64,000 nucleotides of DNA, taken from positions 2,604,001-2,668,000 of the forward strand of contig CAWILH010000002.1 of NCBI GenBank assembly GCA_963836915.1, given 5' to 3'. Of this stretch, positions 34,171 to 43,657 are shown piece by piece. The DNA comes from Cryomorpha sp963836915. GTDB taxonomy: Bacteria; Bacteroidota; Bacteroidia; Flavobacteriales_D; Cryomorphaceae. The notes beneath the pieces were generated by a model. The model searched no databases and was not told the origin of the DNA. It saw only the letters and a list, made by a program, of their open reading frames with translations. A program made the position numbers and the translations under genes. Position 1 is the first letter of the stretch. The number at the start of each line of letters is the position of its first letter.

Positions 34171-35105
34171 GAATAATTGGCCTTTCTGTATTGTTCTTTC
34201 TCTCCAGCCTCGGTACTGCCTATGCTCAGCAAAATGCCCAGTACACCAATTTTCTTTTCAATGCCTTTGCCATCAATCCAGCCAATGCCGGCCTTAAAGA
34301 ATGCCTCGATGCCCGCGCCGGTTACCGTACGCAATGGGTTGGTTTTGAGAATAACCCACGCACTATATTCGTAAATGCCCATCAACGCATCGACGCCATA
34401 AGCAATGATCGTGGGGTGATACACGGCGCCGGCCTAAGCATAGAAGGTGATAATGTAGGCCCTACCAGCTCTACTTCTGCGCAGCTCGCCTATGCTGTTC
34501 ATCTCCCGCTTTCGCGAAAAGTGCGAATCTCATTTGGCGTAGGGATAGGAGCATTGCAATACCGACTTGATGTATCTCAGCTTACGGTGCCAAATGCCGG
34601 CGATCCCGTGCTTCAGAATTCTGATTCGGAGCTCGTATTTCCCGATATAAGTGGTGGGGTATGGCTTTACAGCAAATATTGGTTCATAGGCCTGAGCGGC
34701 GCCCACCTTACCAATCCCACCTTTGACGATATCGGCACAGACACCCAGCTCCAGCCCAATTTCAACCTTATGGCAGGCCGCATTTTTGAATCTGGAGAGC
34801 GGATGAGCTATATCCCGGCAGCCCAATTGAAATTCACAGGTAACTCAAAGCCGTCGCTTGACGTAAACTTCTGGGCCGACTATGATAATAGAGTGGCACT
34901 GGGCGTGGCCTTCCGATCGGAAGATGCAGTGGCGGGCATGCTGAAATTTAACTTTTTAGACTATTTCACCTTGGCCTACGCATACGACTTTACCTACTCT
35001 AAAGTGCGCTTTGGATCATCCAATTCGCACGAGATCATTCTCGGAATCAGCGCATGTCCACGTAGCCAAAAAGTGGGATTTGTGCCATGCAACGCTTATG
35101 ATTAA
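34167..35105 (+). CDS. PorP/SprF family outer-membrane protein (pair 1)
   Basis: 312 residues with a signal peptide ending 'TAYAQQ'. Typical family marks: 'YTNFLFNAFAINPANAG' directly after it, 'YRTQWVGFENNPRT', and an outer-membrane beta-barrel pattern to the end with 'HEIILGISACP'. SprF-like proteins are needed for secretion or attachment of the type B substrate encoded beside them, as shown for SprB/SprF in Flavobacterium johnsoniae. The gene overlaps its partner upstream and precedes the giant adhesin by 3 bases. Confidence 0.92.
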   Translation: MRIIGLSVLFFLSSLGTAYAQQNAQYTNFLFNAFAINPANAGLKECLDARAGYRTQWVGFENNPRTIFVNAHQRIDAISNDRGVIHGAGLSIEGDNVGPTSSTSAQLAYAVHLPLSRKVRISFGVGIGALQYRLDVSQLTVPNAGDPVLQNSDSELVFPDISGGVWLYSKYWFIGLSGAHLTNPTFDDIGTDTQLQPNFNLMAGRIFESGERMSYIPAAQLKFTGNSKPSLDVNFWADYDNRVALGVAFRSEDAVAGMLKFNFLDYFTLAYAYDFTYSKVRFGSSNSHEIILGISACPRSQKVGFVPCNAYD

Positions 35106-35108
35106 GCC

Positions 35109-38100
35109 ATGAAAACGAAGTTGACCTTTATTCTCTACATCTGCTCCACGCTATTGGCGCTTCAAGCCACCGCGCAGCATAACCAGCTCTTTCAATGGAG
35201 CGGTGGTTCGGGCGCGTGGAGCGACGCAATCCATTGGTCGGTAGATGGCCTTCCGGCAAATCGCATTCCTTCAGAAAACGATAATGTGTGGATTGCCGCA
35301 GAACATGCCGCCATCCAAATTTCTGTTCCAAAGCAGCTGATCGTCCACTCTCTTTTCGTAACCGGTACAGAGCAGGTGCAGTTTGCTTCCGCAAAGAAAT
35401 CGGAAATCTGGGTTTCGGAAAATACCGTCCTTTCAAACGCCACAATCGTTGATAACGCTATTTCGCTGAAGCTAAAGGGCAAGGGATATTATTCCATCCC
35501 GCCACCACTCACCCGAAAAGAAAACATTGAAATCGGTGCCGGTCTTACCGAACTGGAAAGTACGGCGCGCGCCGGCTCCTGTCCGTTTTTTACCATTGTA
35601 CCCAATCCCACTGCGCCTACCTGCAATGGGTTTAGCAATGGTGTCGCATCTATCCTAGAACCTACCGATGGGGTAGTGCCCTATACCTACCAGTGGATAG
35701 GCGGGCCGATGACACGCCAATGGTCTAACCTTGGCGCAGGAACCTATACAGTGATCGTGATCGATATGGGACAGGGAGCCGTACCGTGCAATGTAGACGT
35801 ATTCGTAAATGAACCTGGACCGCTCACCGTATTTGGAATGAATGCTACCGACCCGCTCTGTTCCGATGTATGTAATGGTACTGCAGCTCCCATCGTAATC
35901 GGTGGTAATGGGAACTATACCCTCAACTGGTCAAGTGGTGAAGCCGGATTTACTGCCTCCATGCTCTGCCCCACCTTTGTGCTAAACATAGAAGATCAAC
36001 TGGGATGTACATTCGATACTACCTACGTATTCACAAATGTTCCCGCACCCATCGAATTCAATGCCGTTCTGGGCAATATCACCTGTTTTGGCGCTGCCGA
36101 TGGTACCATAGACCTAAACACCACAGGTGGCACGCCACCTTATGTGCTCAGCTGGATAGGCCCTTCGGGTTTCACTTCTACAGCAGGCAATCTCTCCGGC
36201 CTACTGCCCGGATCGTATACCGTAAGTCTTGAAGATGCCAATAATTGCATCGCCAGTGAGTCCTTCACGCTCACGCAAAATCCAGTTCTCAATGCGTCAT
36301 CGTCAAAAGTCGACAATACCTGTTTCGGCGTGGCCGAAGGTTCCATAACGGTGACGGTGACAGGGGGTACCACCCCTTATAATTTTAGTTGGACGGGTTC
36401 CGACGGATTCACCAGCACCGATCAAAACCTTCAAAACCTAAGTTCCGGTACTTACGACCTCACCATCACAGATGCTGAAGGGTGCATCTTTGCCCTGAGC
36501 GCTACGATAGCCGAACCCGCCGAAATCGCGGTTTCTTTTACCCCCATAGATGTACTCTGTTTTGAAGGAAATACGGGTTCCGTCACAGCAACGGCCAGTA
36601 TGGGCACTCCAGGGTATTCCTATAGCTGGTCGGGGCCAAATGCATTTGCCGCAACGGGCGCAACCATTTCAAACCTGCTTGCAGGCACCTATTTTATTGA
36701 AGTAATGGATGGTAATGCTTGTATCAAGCTTGATTCCGTTGCCATCAGCGCCCCCGATTCTTTACTGCTCGAAGGGGCAACTACAGAAGTAACCTGCACC
36801 AATGGCAATGATGGAGCAATAGACCTTACCGTATCTGGCGGCACTCCCACCTATATGGTGTCATGGTCTGGCCCATCGGGCTTTAGCTCAAGCAATACGG
36901 ACATAAGCGGTCTGACATCCGGAATATTCAGCGCTACTATCGAAGACGCGAACGGCTGCATGGCCAACATCAGTTTTGAACTTGCCAATCCGGCACCCAT
37001 CACGATCGCGGCAAGCATTACCTCAGCTAGCTGCGCCAATAATAACGATGGGGCAATAGATATTACGCTCATGGGCGGAATGGCGCCTTTCACATTTGCC
37101 TGGACAGGCCCACTTTCTTTCTCCAGCACCAATCAAAATATTTCAAATAGGGGCGCTGGCAGCTACACTGTAATCGTAACCGATAGCAACGGATGTACCG
37201 CGACAGGAACGTATACGATAACCACACCGGCAGCCGTTACTGCGACTTTCGTTACCGCAAATGCTACATGCTTTAATGCAGCCGACGGAGCTATAACCGC
37301 CACTCCTAGCGGGGGTCAAGCTCCGTACACATTCTTATGGATCGGGCCGGCCGGTTTTATAGCTACCAGTCAAAACATTTCAAATCTCATAGCAGGCTCC
37401 TACGGCTTGCAAATAACCGATGCCAATGGATGTAGTGGTTTCTCCAATGTAAACCTCACTCAGCCACCCAAAATCAACATTACCGGACCACGAACACCTG
37501 TCACCTGTTTTGGCGGAAGCAATGGCGCTATAGATGCCATAGTGAGTGGCGGCACGCCTGGGTATACGTATTCTTGGACGAGTCCCGAGGGCTTCACTGC
37601 AAGTACCCAAGACCTCAGCGGAATTCCGGCCGGGATGTACACCCTTGTCGTAACTGATGCTATATCATGTACAGCCACCCGTACATTTAACATTACTCAA
37701 CCCACCGAAATCTTATCGAATGCCACCACCACCAACGTGCTTTGTGCGGGCGATAATACCGGTGCCATATCAACTTCTATCGCCGGCGGCACGGCGCCTT
37801 ATACCATTCAATGGTCTGGGCCAGCCGGATTTACTTCTATGCAGACAAGCATTGCCGATCTCAACGCTGGCAGCTACCAACTTACCATCACCGATAACCG
37901 CGGCTGTGTGAAAACGGAATCTTTCCAGATTTCTGAAACGGTGATTATCACCCTGAATGCCTCAGTGACTCCAATCACTTGCTTTGGTGATGATAATGGC
38001 GCAATAGACGTAGAAGTTTCTGGTGGCCTAGAGCCTTACGCCATCTCTTGGTCAGGTGCTGATGGCTTTACGGCAAGTGTTCTTATAATAGATGATCTCC

Positions 38101-41100
38101 AGCCCGGAGACTACACCCTCAATATCACCGACAGCAATAATTGCTCTTTTGATTCCACCTTTGCCGTTATTTCGCCCGACTCCCTTTCGATAGGCGCAGT
38201 CGCCACGGCTATATCCTGTAAAGATGCCGACGATGGGTCGATACTCACGAATATAACAGGTGGCACCACGCCCATAAGTATTGAATGGAATGGGGCTAAC
38301 GGATTTACATCTACCGACCCTTCGATAAGCGATCTGGCTGCCGGCACCTATGTGATCATAGCTATGGATAATGCCGGTTGCACCAATTCTGAAACTATCG
38401 AAATCACAGAGCCGGACTCCATACTGCTTGATGTAGATATTACCCAACCGTCTTGCCTCGCAGACAATGGAGCATTATCGGTATCCGTGTCGGGCGGTAC
38501 CATCGCCACCGATTATATCTATAGTTGGACGAATGGATTGGGCACCGAAATTGGAACCACGGCTTCATTGAGCGACCTTGCACCCGACAGTTATACCATA
38601 CTGGTAATAGATGATAACGGATGTACGGCTTCAGCTACCCTTTTGCTCGAAAGAGTGACCATAAACTTAGCCGCCGACATTATCGATGCTTCTTGCTCAA
38701 ATTCAAGTGATGGCCAGATTTCTATCCTTGCTACCGGTGGCGTTGAACCCTATACGTACGCTTGGACAGGCGGCGGCGGTTTTGCTTCCGCCAATGATAC
38801 CATCACAGGACTTACAGCGGGAATATACCAACTTGAGATTACCGATGCCGCAGGCTGCCTGACCACAGAAACTTTTGAAATCGCTGCCCCACCGGCCATC
38901 ACTATTGCAGCAGTGATCACAGTAGAAAGCTGCCCCGGCGATAATACAGGAAGCATTGCACTCAACCTATCGGGCGGAAGCCCCGGTTACTTAATAGCTT
39001 GGAGCGGACCCGATGGTTTCACTTCGGCCAGCAGCACCATTACCGACCTCTCGGCAGGTGCTTACCAAGCTACGATCACTGATGTAAATGGATGCATGGC
39101 CGATAGCACCATCGCGCTCAATAACGGCTCAAACTTTAATATCGCGCTAAGCGGCACTTCGCCCGCTTGTGCAGGAGAAAACACTGGAGCTATTGATGCG
39201 ACGGTTACTCCCCTATCTGGCAGTCCAGAACCATTTAACTTTGCGTGGACAGCTAATAATGGCTTCACCGCCAATACCGAAGACATTTCAAATCTGCCTT
39301 CAGGCACCTATGTACTGGCTGTAACGGGCTCCAGTGGGTGTGTGATCAGAGACTCCATTATCCTTTCCGAACCCGACAGCCTCCTACTAGAGCTCACCTT
39401 GGTGAACAGCACCTGTGAGCAGGCCGATGGGTCAGCTTCGGTAGCGGCCAGTGGCGGCACAGGCTCTCTTTCCTACGCTTGGACCGACGCTGTGGGCGAC
39501 ACCCTGGCCACGGCTACAAGCCTTGATAATATTACGGCTGGCACCTATCAGATTTCGGTGTCCGATTCAGCGGGATGCTCCATTTCTGAAACCTTTGTGC
39601 TCAGCGATGAAGATGCTAACGTAACCGGAATCATTACCCGGCCGCTCTGCGTAGGGGGTGCCGAAGGAACAATTGATATTAGTGTAGATGGTGGTATCGC
39701 GCCATTCAGCTATGCTTGGAGCGGCCCGAATGGATTCACTTCTACCGATGAAGATATCTCTGATCTACCCGCGGGAGACTATGTGGTAGCCGCTACCGGC
39801 GATAACGGCTGTATATACGGTGCAACATTTACGGTAAGTGATCCTGCTCCGATCTCGGCCGCTGTGACCGCTACCGGCGAGTCTTGCAATGGTTCAGATG
39901 GTTCGATCGCGCTGGTACTTTCGGGGGGAACCCCACCCTACACCATTGCCTGGACGGGAGATGATGGCTTTACTGCAAGCACCGAGACCATTGAAAACCT
40001 ACTTCAAGGCACCTATAGCTATACCATAACCGATGTCAATGGCTGTCAGCTTATTGACTCTGTAACGATTGGGATAGCCGAAAGCATTTCCGTAGCCGGC
40101 GCGGTAACCGATGTGGTCTGCGGTGGCGAGCTCACTGGAGCCATCGCCACTAACATTAGCGGCGGTATCACTCCCTACACCTTCAGCTGGAGCGATGGTG
40201 AAGGCTTTACCGCCAATACCCAGGAGCTGACCGATGTAGCTGCTGGGACGTATACCCTTATAGTTACCGACGCTACCGATTGTGTAAGCTCTTCGACCTT
40301 TACGATAACCGAAAATCCTGCTATCGTGGCCAGCTTCGAGATCGTAAATCCCGATTGCAGCAATTCTAATGGTTCTATCACTACCACCCTCACGGGTGGT
40401 GTGGTCAGCAGCGATTACTTCATCAGCTGGACCGATCAAGATGGGAATAGTCTAAGCCCTACACTTTCCATTTCTTCTTTGCCCACTGGAGCGTATGACT
40501 TTACCGCTTCCGATGATAATGGTTGCGCCTTTGATACCACGATTATTTTGAGCAATCCCAATTCAGAAATCTTGGCCGAAATCACAGGGATATCTTGCCC
40601 CGGAGCGGCCGATGGAGCTTTAGAACTCACCATATCTGGTGTGGCAGAACCATTTACCTTGACGTGGTCAGGCCCTGATGGATATTCTTCTGCCGAAGCG
40701 AGTATCTCCGATCTTGACACAGGCATTTATACTTATGTAATTACCGCCGCCGATAGCTGCACCTATTCGGAAAGCTTTAACTTGCTTGACCCGGATTCTA
40801 TCGCGATTGCCGCAACAGCAGAAATCACCTGTTTTGGCGAAAGCTCTGGAAGCATAGAAATTGAAATAACCGGCGGCATAGAGCCTTATACGGCGGCTTG
40901 GATAGGGCCTGACGGCTTCACGTCTGCCGAAGAAGATTTGGTGGATATTGGAGCGGGACTCTACGAACTTACCATTATAGATGCCAACGGTTGCCAAGCT
41001 GTGGACTCGGTAGATGTAATGGAGAACGATGAAATAAACACATTGGCAGTCCTTACCCCTACCCTTTGTATCGGAGACTCTACAGCGGCTATCGATCTTA

Positions 41101-42740
41101 CCGTGAGCGGCGGGGCAAGTCCATACCTCATCAACTGGAGCGGCGATAATGGGTTTACATTTATAGGAGAAGATCTAGCAGACATCGCCCCGGGCGACTA
41201 TACCGTTTCCATTTTAGACAGCCTAGGTTGCATCAAGACCCAAGATTTTCAAGTCCGACCGCCAGATTCACTTCTGGTCTCCGAAAGCATTACTTCGGTG
41301 GGCTGCACTGCTAGCGGTAGCGCCGGAAGTATCAGTCTTTTCATATCAGGCGGAATGCCAGATTATAGTGTCTCTTGGACGGGGCCAAATGGTTTTACCG
41401 CATCTACACCCGCTATTTTCGGTCTTGAAACCGGAACCTATACCTACGAAGTAATAGATGCAAACGGCTGCGTAACAACTGCTTCGATCGAGCTCATCGA
41501 AGTAGAGCCCCTGATGGTGGCAACATCGTTGAGCCAGGTAAACTGCTTCGGTGGTAGCGATGGAGGCATTACTGCTATTGCGACGGGTGGTGCTGCGCCT
41601 TATGTATATCAATGGACGGGCGAAGATGGTTTTGCCGCCAGCGGCAGTCAGCTTGATGGCTTATTGGCGGGTGATTATACGTTGTTAATATCAGATTCTG
41701 CTGGTTGCACGCTTGCAGAAAATTATGAGATCATCCAAAACGATTCTATTATCATAAATACGATTTCGCTTGTGGATGCCACTTGCAATACTTCGGACGA
41801 CGGATCTATAGAAATTGAAATTTCTGGTGGTGTTGCGCCCTATAGTGGCTTGTGGACAGGCCCAGACGGATTCAGCACATCCCAACTTTCTATTGACAGC
41901 CTTAAGATCGGCACGTATAATGCGCTGATCACCGACGCGAATGGTTGCGAGGCGATGGCAGAATTTGAAATTGGCTTCACCCTCCTGGTAAATGTCGATG
42001 CTGGAGACGATCTAACGCTTTGCCTGAGTGCGCTGCCCTTCTCTGTTATTGCCACTAGCGAAAGTCTCGATCTATTTATTTGGAGCGACATCGACGGGGC
42101 CGTACTAAGCACCGACTCATCACTGAGCATCTCAGGAGATGCCGGTGCGAACACCTACTTCGTGACTGGGTCTAATGGAATCTGTGAAGACACCGACACG
42201 CTAATCGTAGATCTTCGAGCCGGCCCCGATGTAGATGCGGGAGTGGATTTTGAAGCCTTTAGGGAAGAAAACTTCACCCTTGGCGGAAGCCCCACATCTA
42301 CCAATGCTTCGACCTACGCATGGTCGCCAAATGCAACCGGATCATTTGATGTTTTCGCTTCAAACCCAACAGGCTTTGCGCTGGAGTCGACGACTTTTAC
42401 CGTGATAGCCACTGATGAGAATGGGTGCAGCTCGACGGACAGCGTATTCGTATACATAGTACCAGAAGTTTTGATCACTTCGGGCTTTACGCCAAATAGC
42501 GACGGTATAAACGATCGTTGGATTATCGATAATATTGAGCTTTATCCAAGCAATACCGTTCAGATTTTTAATAGGTGGGGCATAGAACTCTATCAGGTCA
42601 ATGGCTATCAGATGAGCCAAGCCTGGGATGGCACCTACGAGGGTAAAGCGGTTCCAATGGGAACTTATTACTACGCCATAAACCTGAATGATCCTAGATT
42701 TCCCGATCCGATTACGGGGCCACTAACTATAACAAGGTGA
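35109..42740 (+). CDS. Giant SprB-repeat adhesin, T9SS type B
   Basis: 2543 residues. Signal peptide (ends 'LQATAQ'), a ~130-residue N-terminal region, then about 27 SprB repeats of ~75-80 residues (roughly residues 165-2290). Each has a Cys near its start ('CFG..DG'), a core such as 'SGGTPPY...WTGPDGFTS', a 'LAGTY' turn and 'DANGC' near its end, so most repeats hold two Cys. Two further beta domains follow, then a type B sorting domain (~2455-2543: 'FTPNSDGINDRWII', 'VQIFNRWGIELY'). In F. johnsoniae SprB is the moving surface adhesin of gliding. This protein is smaller than SprB (~6500 residues) but has the same architecture, so cell-surface adhesion or gliding is likely. Confidence 0.93.
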   Translation: MKTKLTFILYICSTLLALQATAQHNQLFQWSGGSGAWSDAIHWSVDGLPANRIPSENDNVWIAAEHAAIQISVPKQLIVHSLFVTGTEQVQFASAKKSEIWVSENTVLSNATIVDNAISLKLKGKGYYSIPPPLTRKENIEIGAGLTELESTARAGSCPFFTIVPNPTAPTCNGFSNGVASILEPTDGVVPYTYQWIGGPMTRQWSNLGAGTYTVIVIDMGQGAVPCNVDVFVNEPGPLTVFGMNATDPLCSDVCNGTAAPIVIGGNGNYTLNWSSGEAGFTASMLCPTFVLNIEDQLGCTFDTTYVFTNVPAPIEFNAVLGNITCFGAADGTIDLNTTGGTPPYVLSWIGPSGFTSTAGNLSGLLPGSYTVSLEDANNCIASESFTLTQNPVLNASSSKVDNTCFGVAEGSITVTVTGGTTPYNFSWTGSDGFTSTDQNLQNLSSGTYDLTITDAEGCIFALSATIAEPAEIAVSFTPIDVLCFEGNTGSVTATASMGTPGYSYSWSGPNAFAATGATISNLLAGTYFIEVMDGNACIKLDSVAISAPDSLLLEGATTEVTCTNGNDGAIDLTVSGGTPTYMVSWSGPSGFSSSNTDISGLTSGIFSATIEDANGCMANISFELANPAPITIAASITSASCANNNDGAIDITLMGGMAPFTFAWTGPLSFSSTNQNISNRGAGSYTVIVTDSNGCTATGTYTITTPAAVTATFVTANATCFNAADGAITATPSGGQAPYTFLWIGPAGFIATSQNISNLIAGSYGLQITDANGCSGFSNVNLTQPPKINITGPRTPVTCFGGSNGAIDAIVSGGTPGYTYSWTSPEGFTASTQDLSGIPAGMYTLVVTDAISCTATRTFNITQPTEILSNATTTNVLCAGDNTGAISTSIAGGTAPYTIQWSGPAGFTSMQTSIADLNAGSYQLTITDNRGCVKTESFQISETVIITLNASVTPITCFGDDNGAIDVEVSGGLEPYAISWSGADGFTASVLIIDDLQPGDYTLNITDSNNCSFDSTFAVISPDSLSIGAVATAISCKDADDGSILTNITGGTTPISIEWNGANGFTSTDPSISDLAAGTYVIIAMDNAGCTNSETIEITEPDSILLDVDITQPSCLADNGALSVSVSGGTIATDYIYSWTNGLGTEIGTTASLSDLAPDSYTILVIDDNGCTASATLLLERVTINLAADIIDASCSNSSDGQISILATGGVEPYTYAWTGGGGFASANDTITGLTAGIYQLEITDAAGCLTTETFEIAAPPAITIAAVITVESCPGDNTGSIALNLSGGSPGYLIAWSGPDGFTSASSTITDLSAGAYQATITDVNGCMADSTIALNNGSNFNIALSGTSPACAGENTGAIDATVTPLSGSPEPFNFAWTANNGFTANTEDISNLPSGTYVLAVTGSSGCVIRDSIILSEPDSLLLELTLVNSTCEQADGSASVAASGGTGSLSYAWTDAVGDTLATATSLDNITAGTYQISVSDSAGCSISETFVLSDEDANVTGIITRPLCVGGAEGTIDISVDGGIAPFSYAWSGPNGFTSTDEDISDLPAGDYVVAATGDNGCIYGATFTVSDPAPISAAVTATGESCNGSDGSIALVLSGGTPPYTIAWTGDDGFTASTETIENLLQGTYSYTITDVNGCQLIDSVTIGIAESISVAGAVTDVVCGGELTGAIATNISGGITPYTFSWSDGEGFTANTQELTDVAAGTYTLIVTDATDCVSSSTFTITENPAIVASFEIVNPDCSNSNGSITTTLTGGVVSSDYFISWTDQDGNSLSPTLSISSLPTGAYDFTASDDNGCAFDTTIILSNPNSEILAEITGISCPGAADGALELTISGVAEPFTLTWSGPDGYSSAEASISDLDTGIYTYVITAADSCTYSESFNLLDPDSIAIAATAEITCFGESSGSIEIEITGGIEPYTAAWIGPDGFTSAEEDLVDIGAGLYELTIIDANGCQAVDSVDVMENDEINTLAVLTPTLCIGDSTAAIDLTVSGGASPYLINWSGDNGFTFIGEDLADIAPGDYTVSILDSLGCIKTQDFQVRPPDSLLVSESITSVGCTASGSAGSISLFISGGMPDYSVSWTGPNGFTASTPAIFGLETGTYTYEVIDANGCVTTASIELIEVEPLMVATSLSQVNCFGGSDGGITAIATGGAAPYVYQWTGEDGFAASGSQLDGLLAGDYTLLISDSAGCTLAENYEIIQNDSIIINTISLVDATCNTSDDGSIEIEISGGVAPYSGLWTGPDGFSTSQLSIDSLKIGTYNALITDANGCEAMAEFEIGFTLLVNVDAGDDLTLCLSALPFSVIATSESLDLFIWSDIDGAVLSTDSSLSISGDAGANTYFVTGSNGICEDTDTLIVDLRAGPDVDAGVDFEAFREENFTLGGSPTSTNASTYAWSPNATGSFDVFASNPTGFALESTTFTVIATDENGCSSTDSVFVYIVPEVLITSGFTPNSDGINDRWIIDNIELYPSNTVQIFNRWGIELYQVNGYQMSQAWDGTYEGKAVPMGTYYYAINLNDPRFPDPITGPLTITR

Positions 42741-43648
42741 TGCATAGGAAAATAATATATAGCGTTGCAGTATTCTTCTTGGCTTTAGCAGCCAATGGAC
42801 AGCAGGTACAGCAGTTTACACAATATCAATGGCTTGGAAATAGCTTCAACCCGGCATTTGCAGGGTCAGATCAATACTTCAATGCCGTGGCCGTGCACCG
42901 CTCGCAATGGGCGGGTATCAATGATGCGCCGCGCACTTCGCTACTCGCGATAGATGCGCCATCAAAATCTAAGAAAATGGGGTTTGGCGGCACGTTCTTT
43001 AGTGATGTGGTGGGGCCGACACGCCGTTTCAGTGTTCAAGGGCAGTACGCTTACCATCTTCAATTGACTGAAAAGTCAAAGTTGGCCATGGGGGTTTCCT
43101 TTGGTATAACCCAGTTCAGCATTGATGGCACACAGATCACCACGCGTGAAGCCGGAGACCAAGCCCTTACTTCTACCATGCAATCAGAGACCAAGCCCGA
43201 TGCTTCGGCAGGATTGCTTTATTATGCTGATAAGTATTATGTAGGCGTTTCTGCTGCGCAAATACTGAATAATTCACTCGACCTTTTTCCGGGTGATGGA
43301 GATGGAAAAATGAACCTTCACTATTATTTTACAGGGGGTTACAAATTCAACGTGAGCGAAACAATTGATATAGAGCCGTCTATACTCGTAAAATATGTTG
43401 ATCCTATACCCGCCCAGATCGACCTATCGGCGCGAGTAGCCTATAAAAGAAACCTTTGGATAGGCGGGACGTATCGAACCAATGATGCCGCGGCCGTATT
43501 TGCCGGGTATCAGCTATTGAATTATCTGAGTCTAGGCTACTCTTACGATATTACTACGTCTGATATAAAAAATTACAGTCAGGGCACGCACGAAATTCTC
43601 TTAAAATTTAGATTTGAAAGAAAACAACTGCTTGAATCAGAAAATTAA
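42740..43648 (+). CDS. PorP/SprF family outer-membrane protein (pair 2)
   Basis: 302 residues. The ATG at 42740 overlaps the adhesin stop as TGATG; a GTG three bases earlier is also in frame. Signal peptide ends 'LAANGQQ', followed by 'FTQYQWLGNSFNPAFAGSDQ', 'VHRSQWAGINDAPRTS' and the closing 'GTHEILLKFRF'. All are standard for the family. As the immediate partner of the SprB-like protein, it probably corresponds to SprF in function: secretion of that adhesin through T9SS. Confidence 0.92.
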   Translation: MHRKIIYSVAVFFLALAANGQQVQQFTQYQWLGNSFNPAFAGSDQYFNAVAVHRSQWAGINDAPRTSLLAIDAPSKSKKMGFGGTFFSDVVGPTRRFSVQGQYAYHLQLTEKSKLAMGVSFGITQFSIDGTQITTREAGDQALTSTMQSETKPDASAGLLYYADKYYVGVSAAQILNNSLDLFPGDGDGKMNLHYYFTGGYKFNVSETIDIEPSILVKYVDPIPAQIDLSARVAYKRNLWIGGTYRTNDAAAVFAGYQLLNYLSLGYSYDITTSDIKNYSQGTHEILLKFRFERKQLLESEN

Positions 43649-43657
43649 AATTTTATT

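Noticed and set aside
35109..42740. Many 70-146 residue minus-strand frames inside the adhesin gene
   Set aside because: All are shadows of the repeat-rich coding strand and resemble one another only because the repeats do.
35109..42740. CRISPR-like periodicity
   Set aside because: The period (~230 bases) comes from protein repeats with diverged DNA and no short exact repeats with unique spacers.
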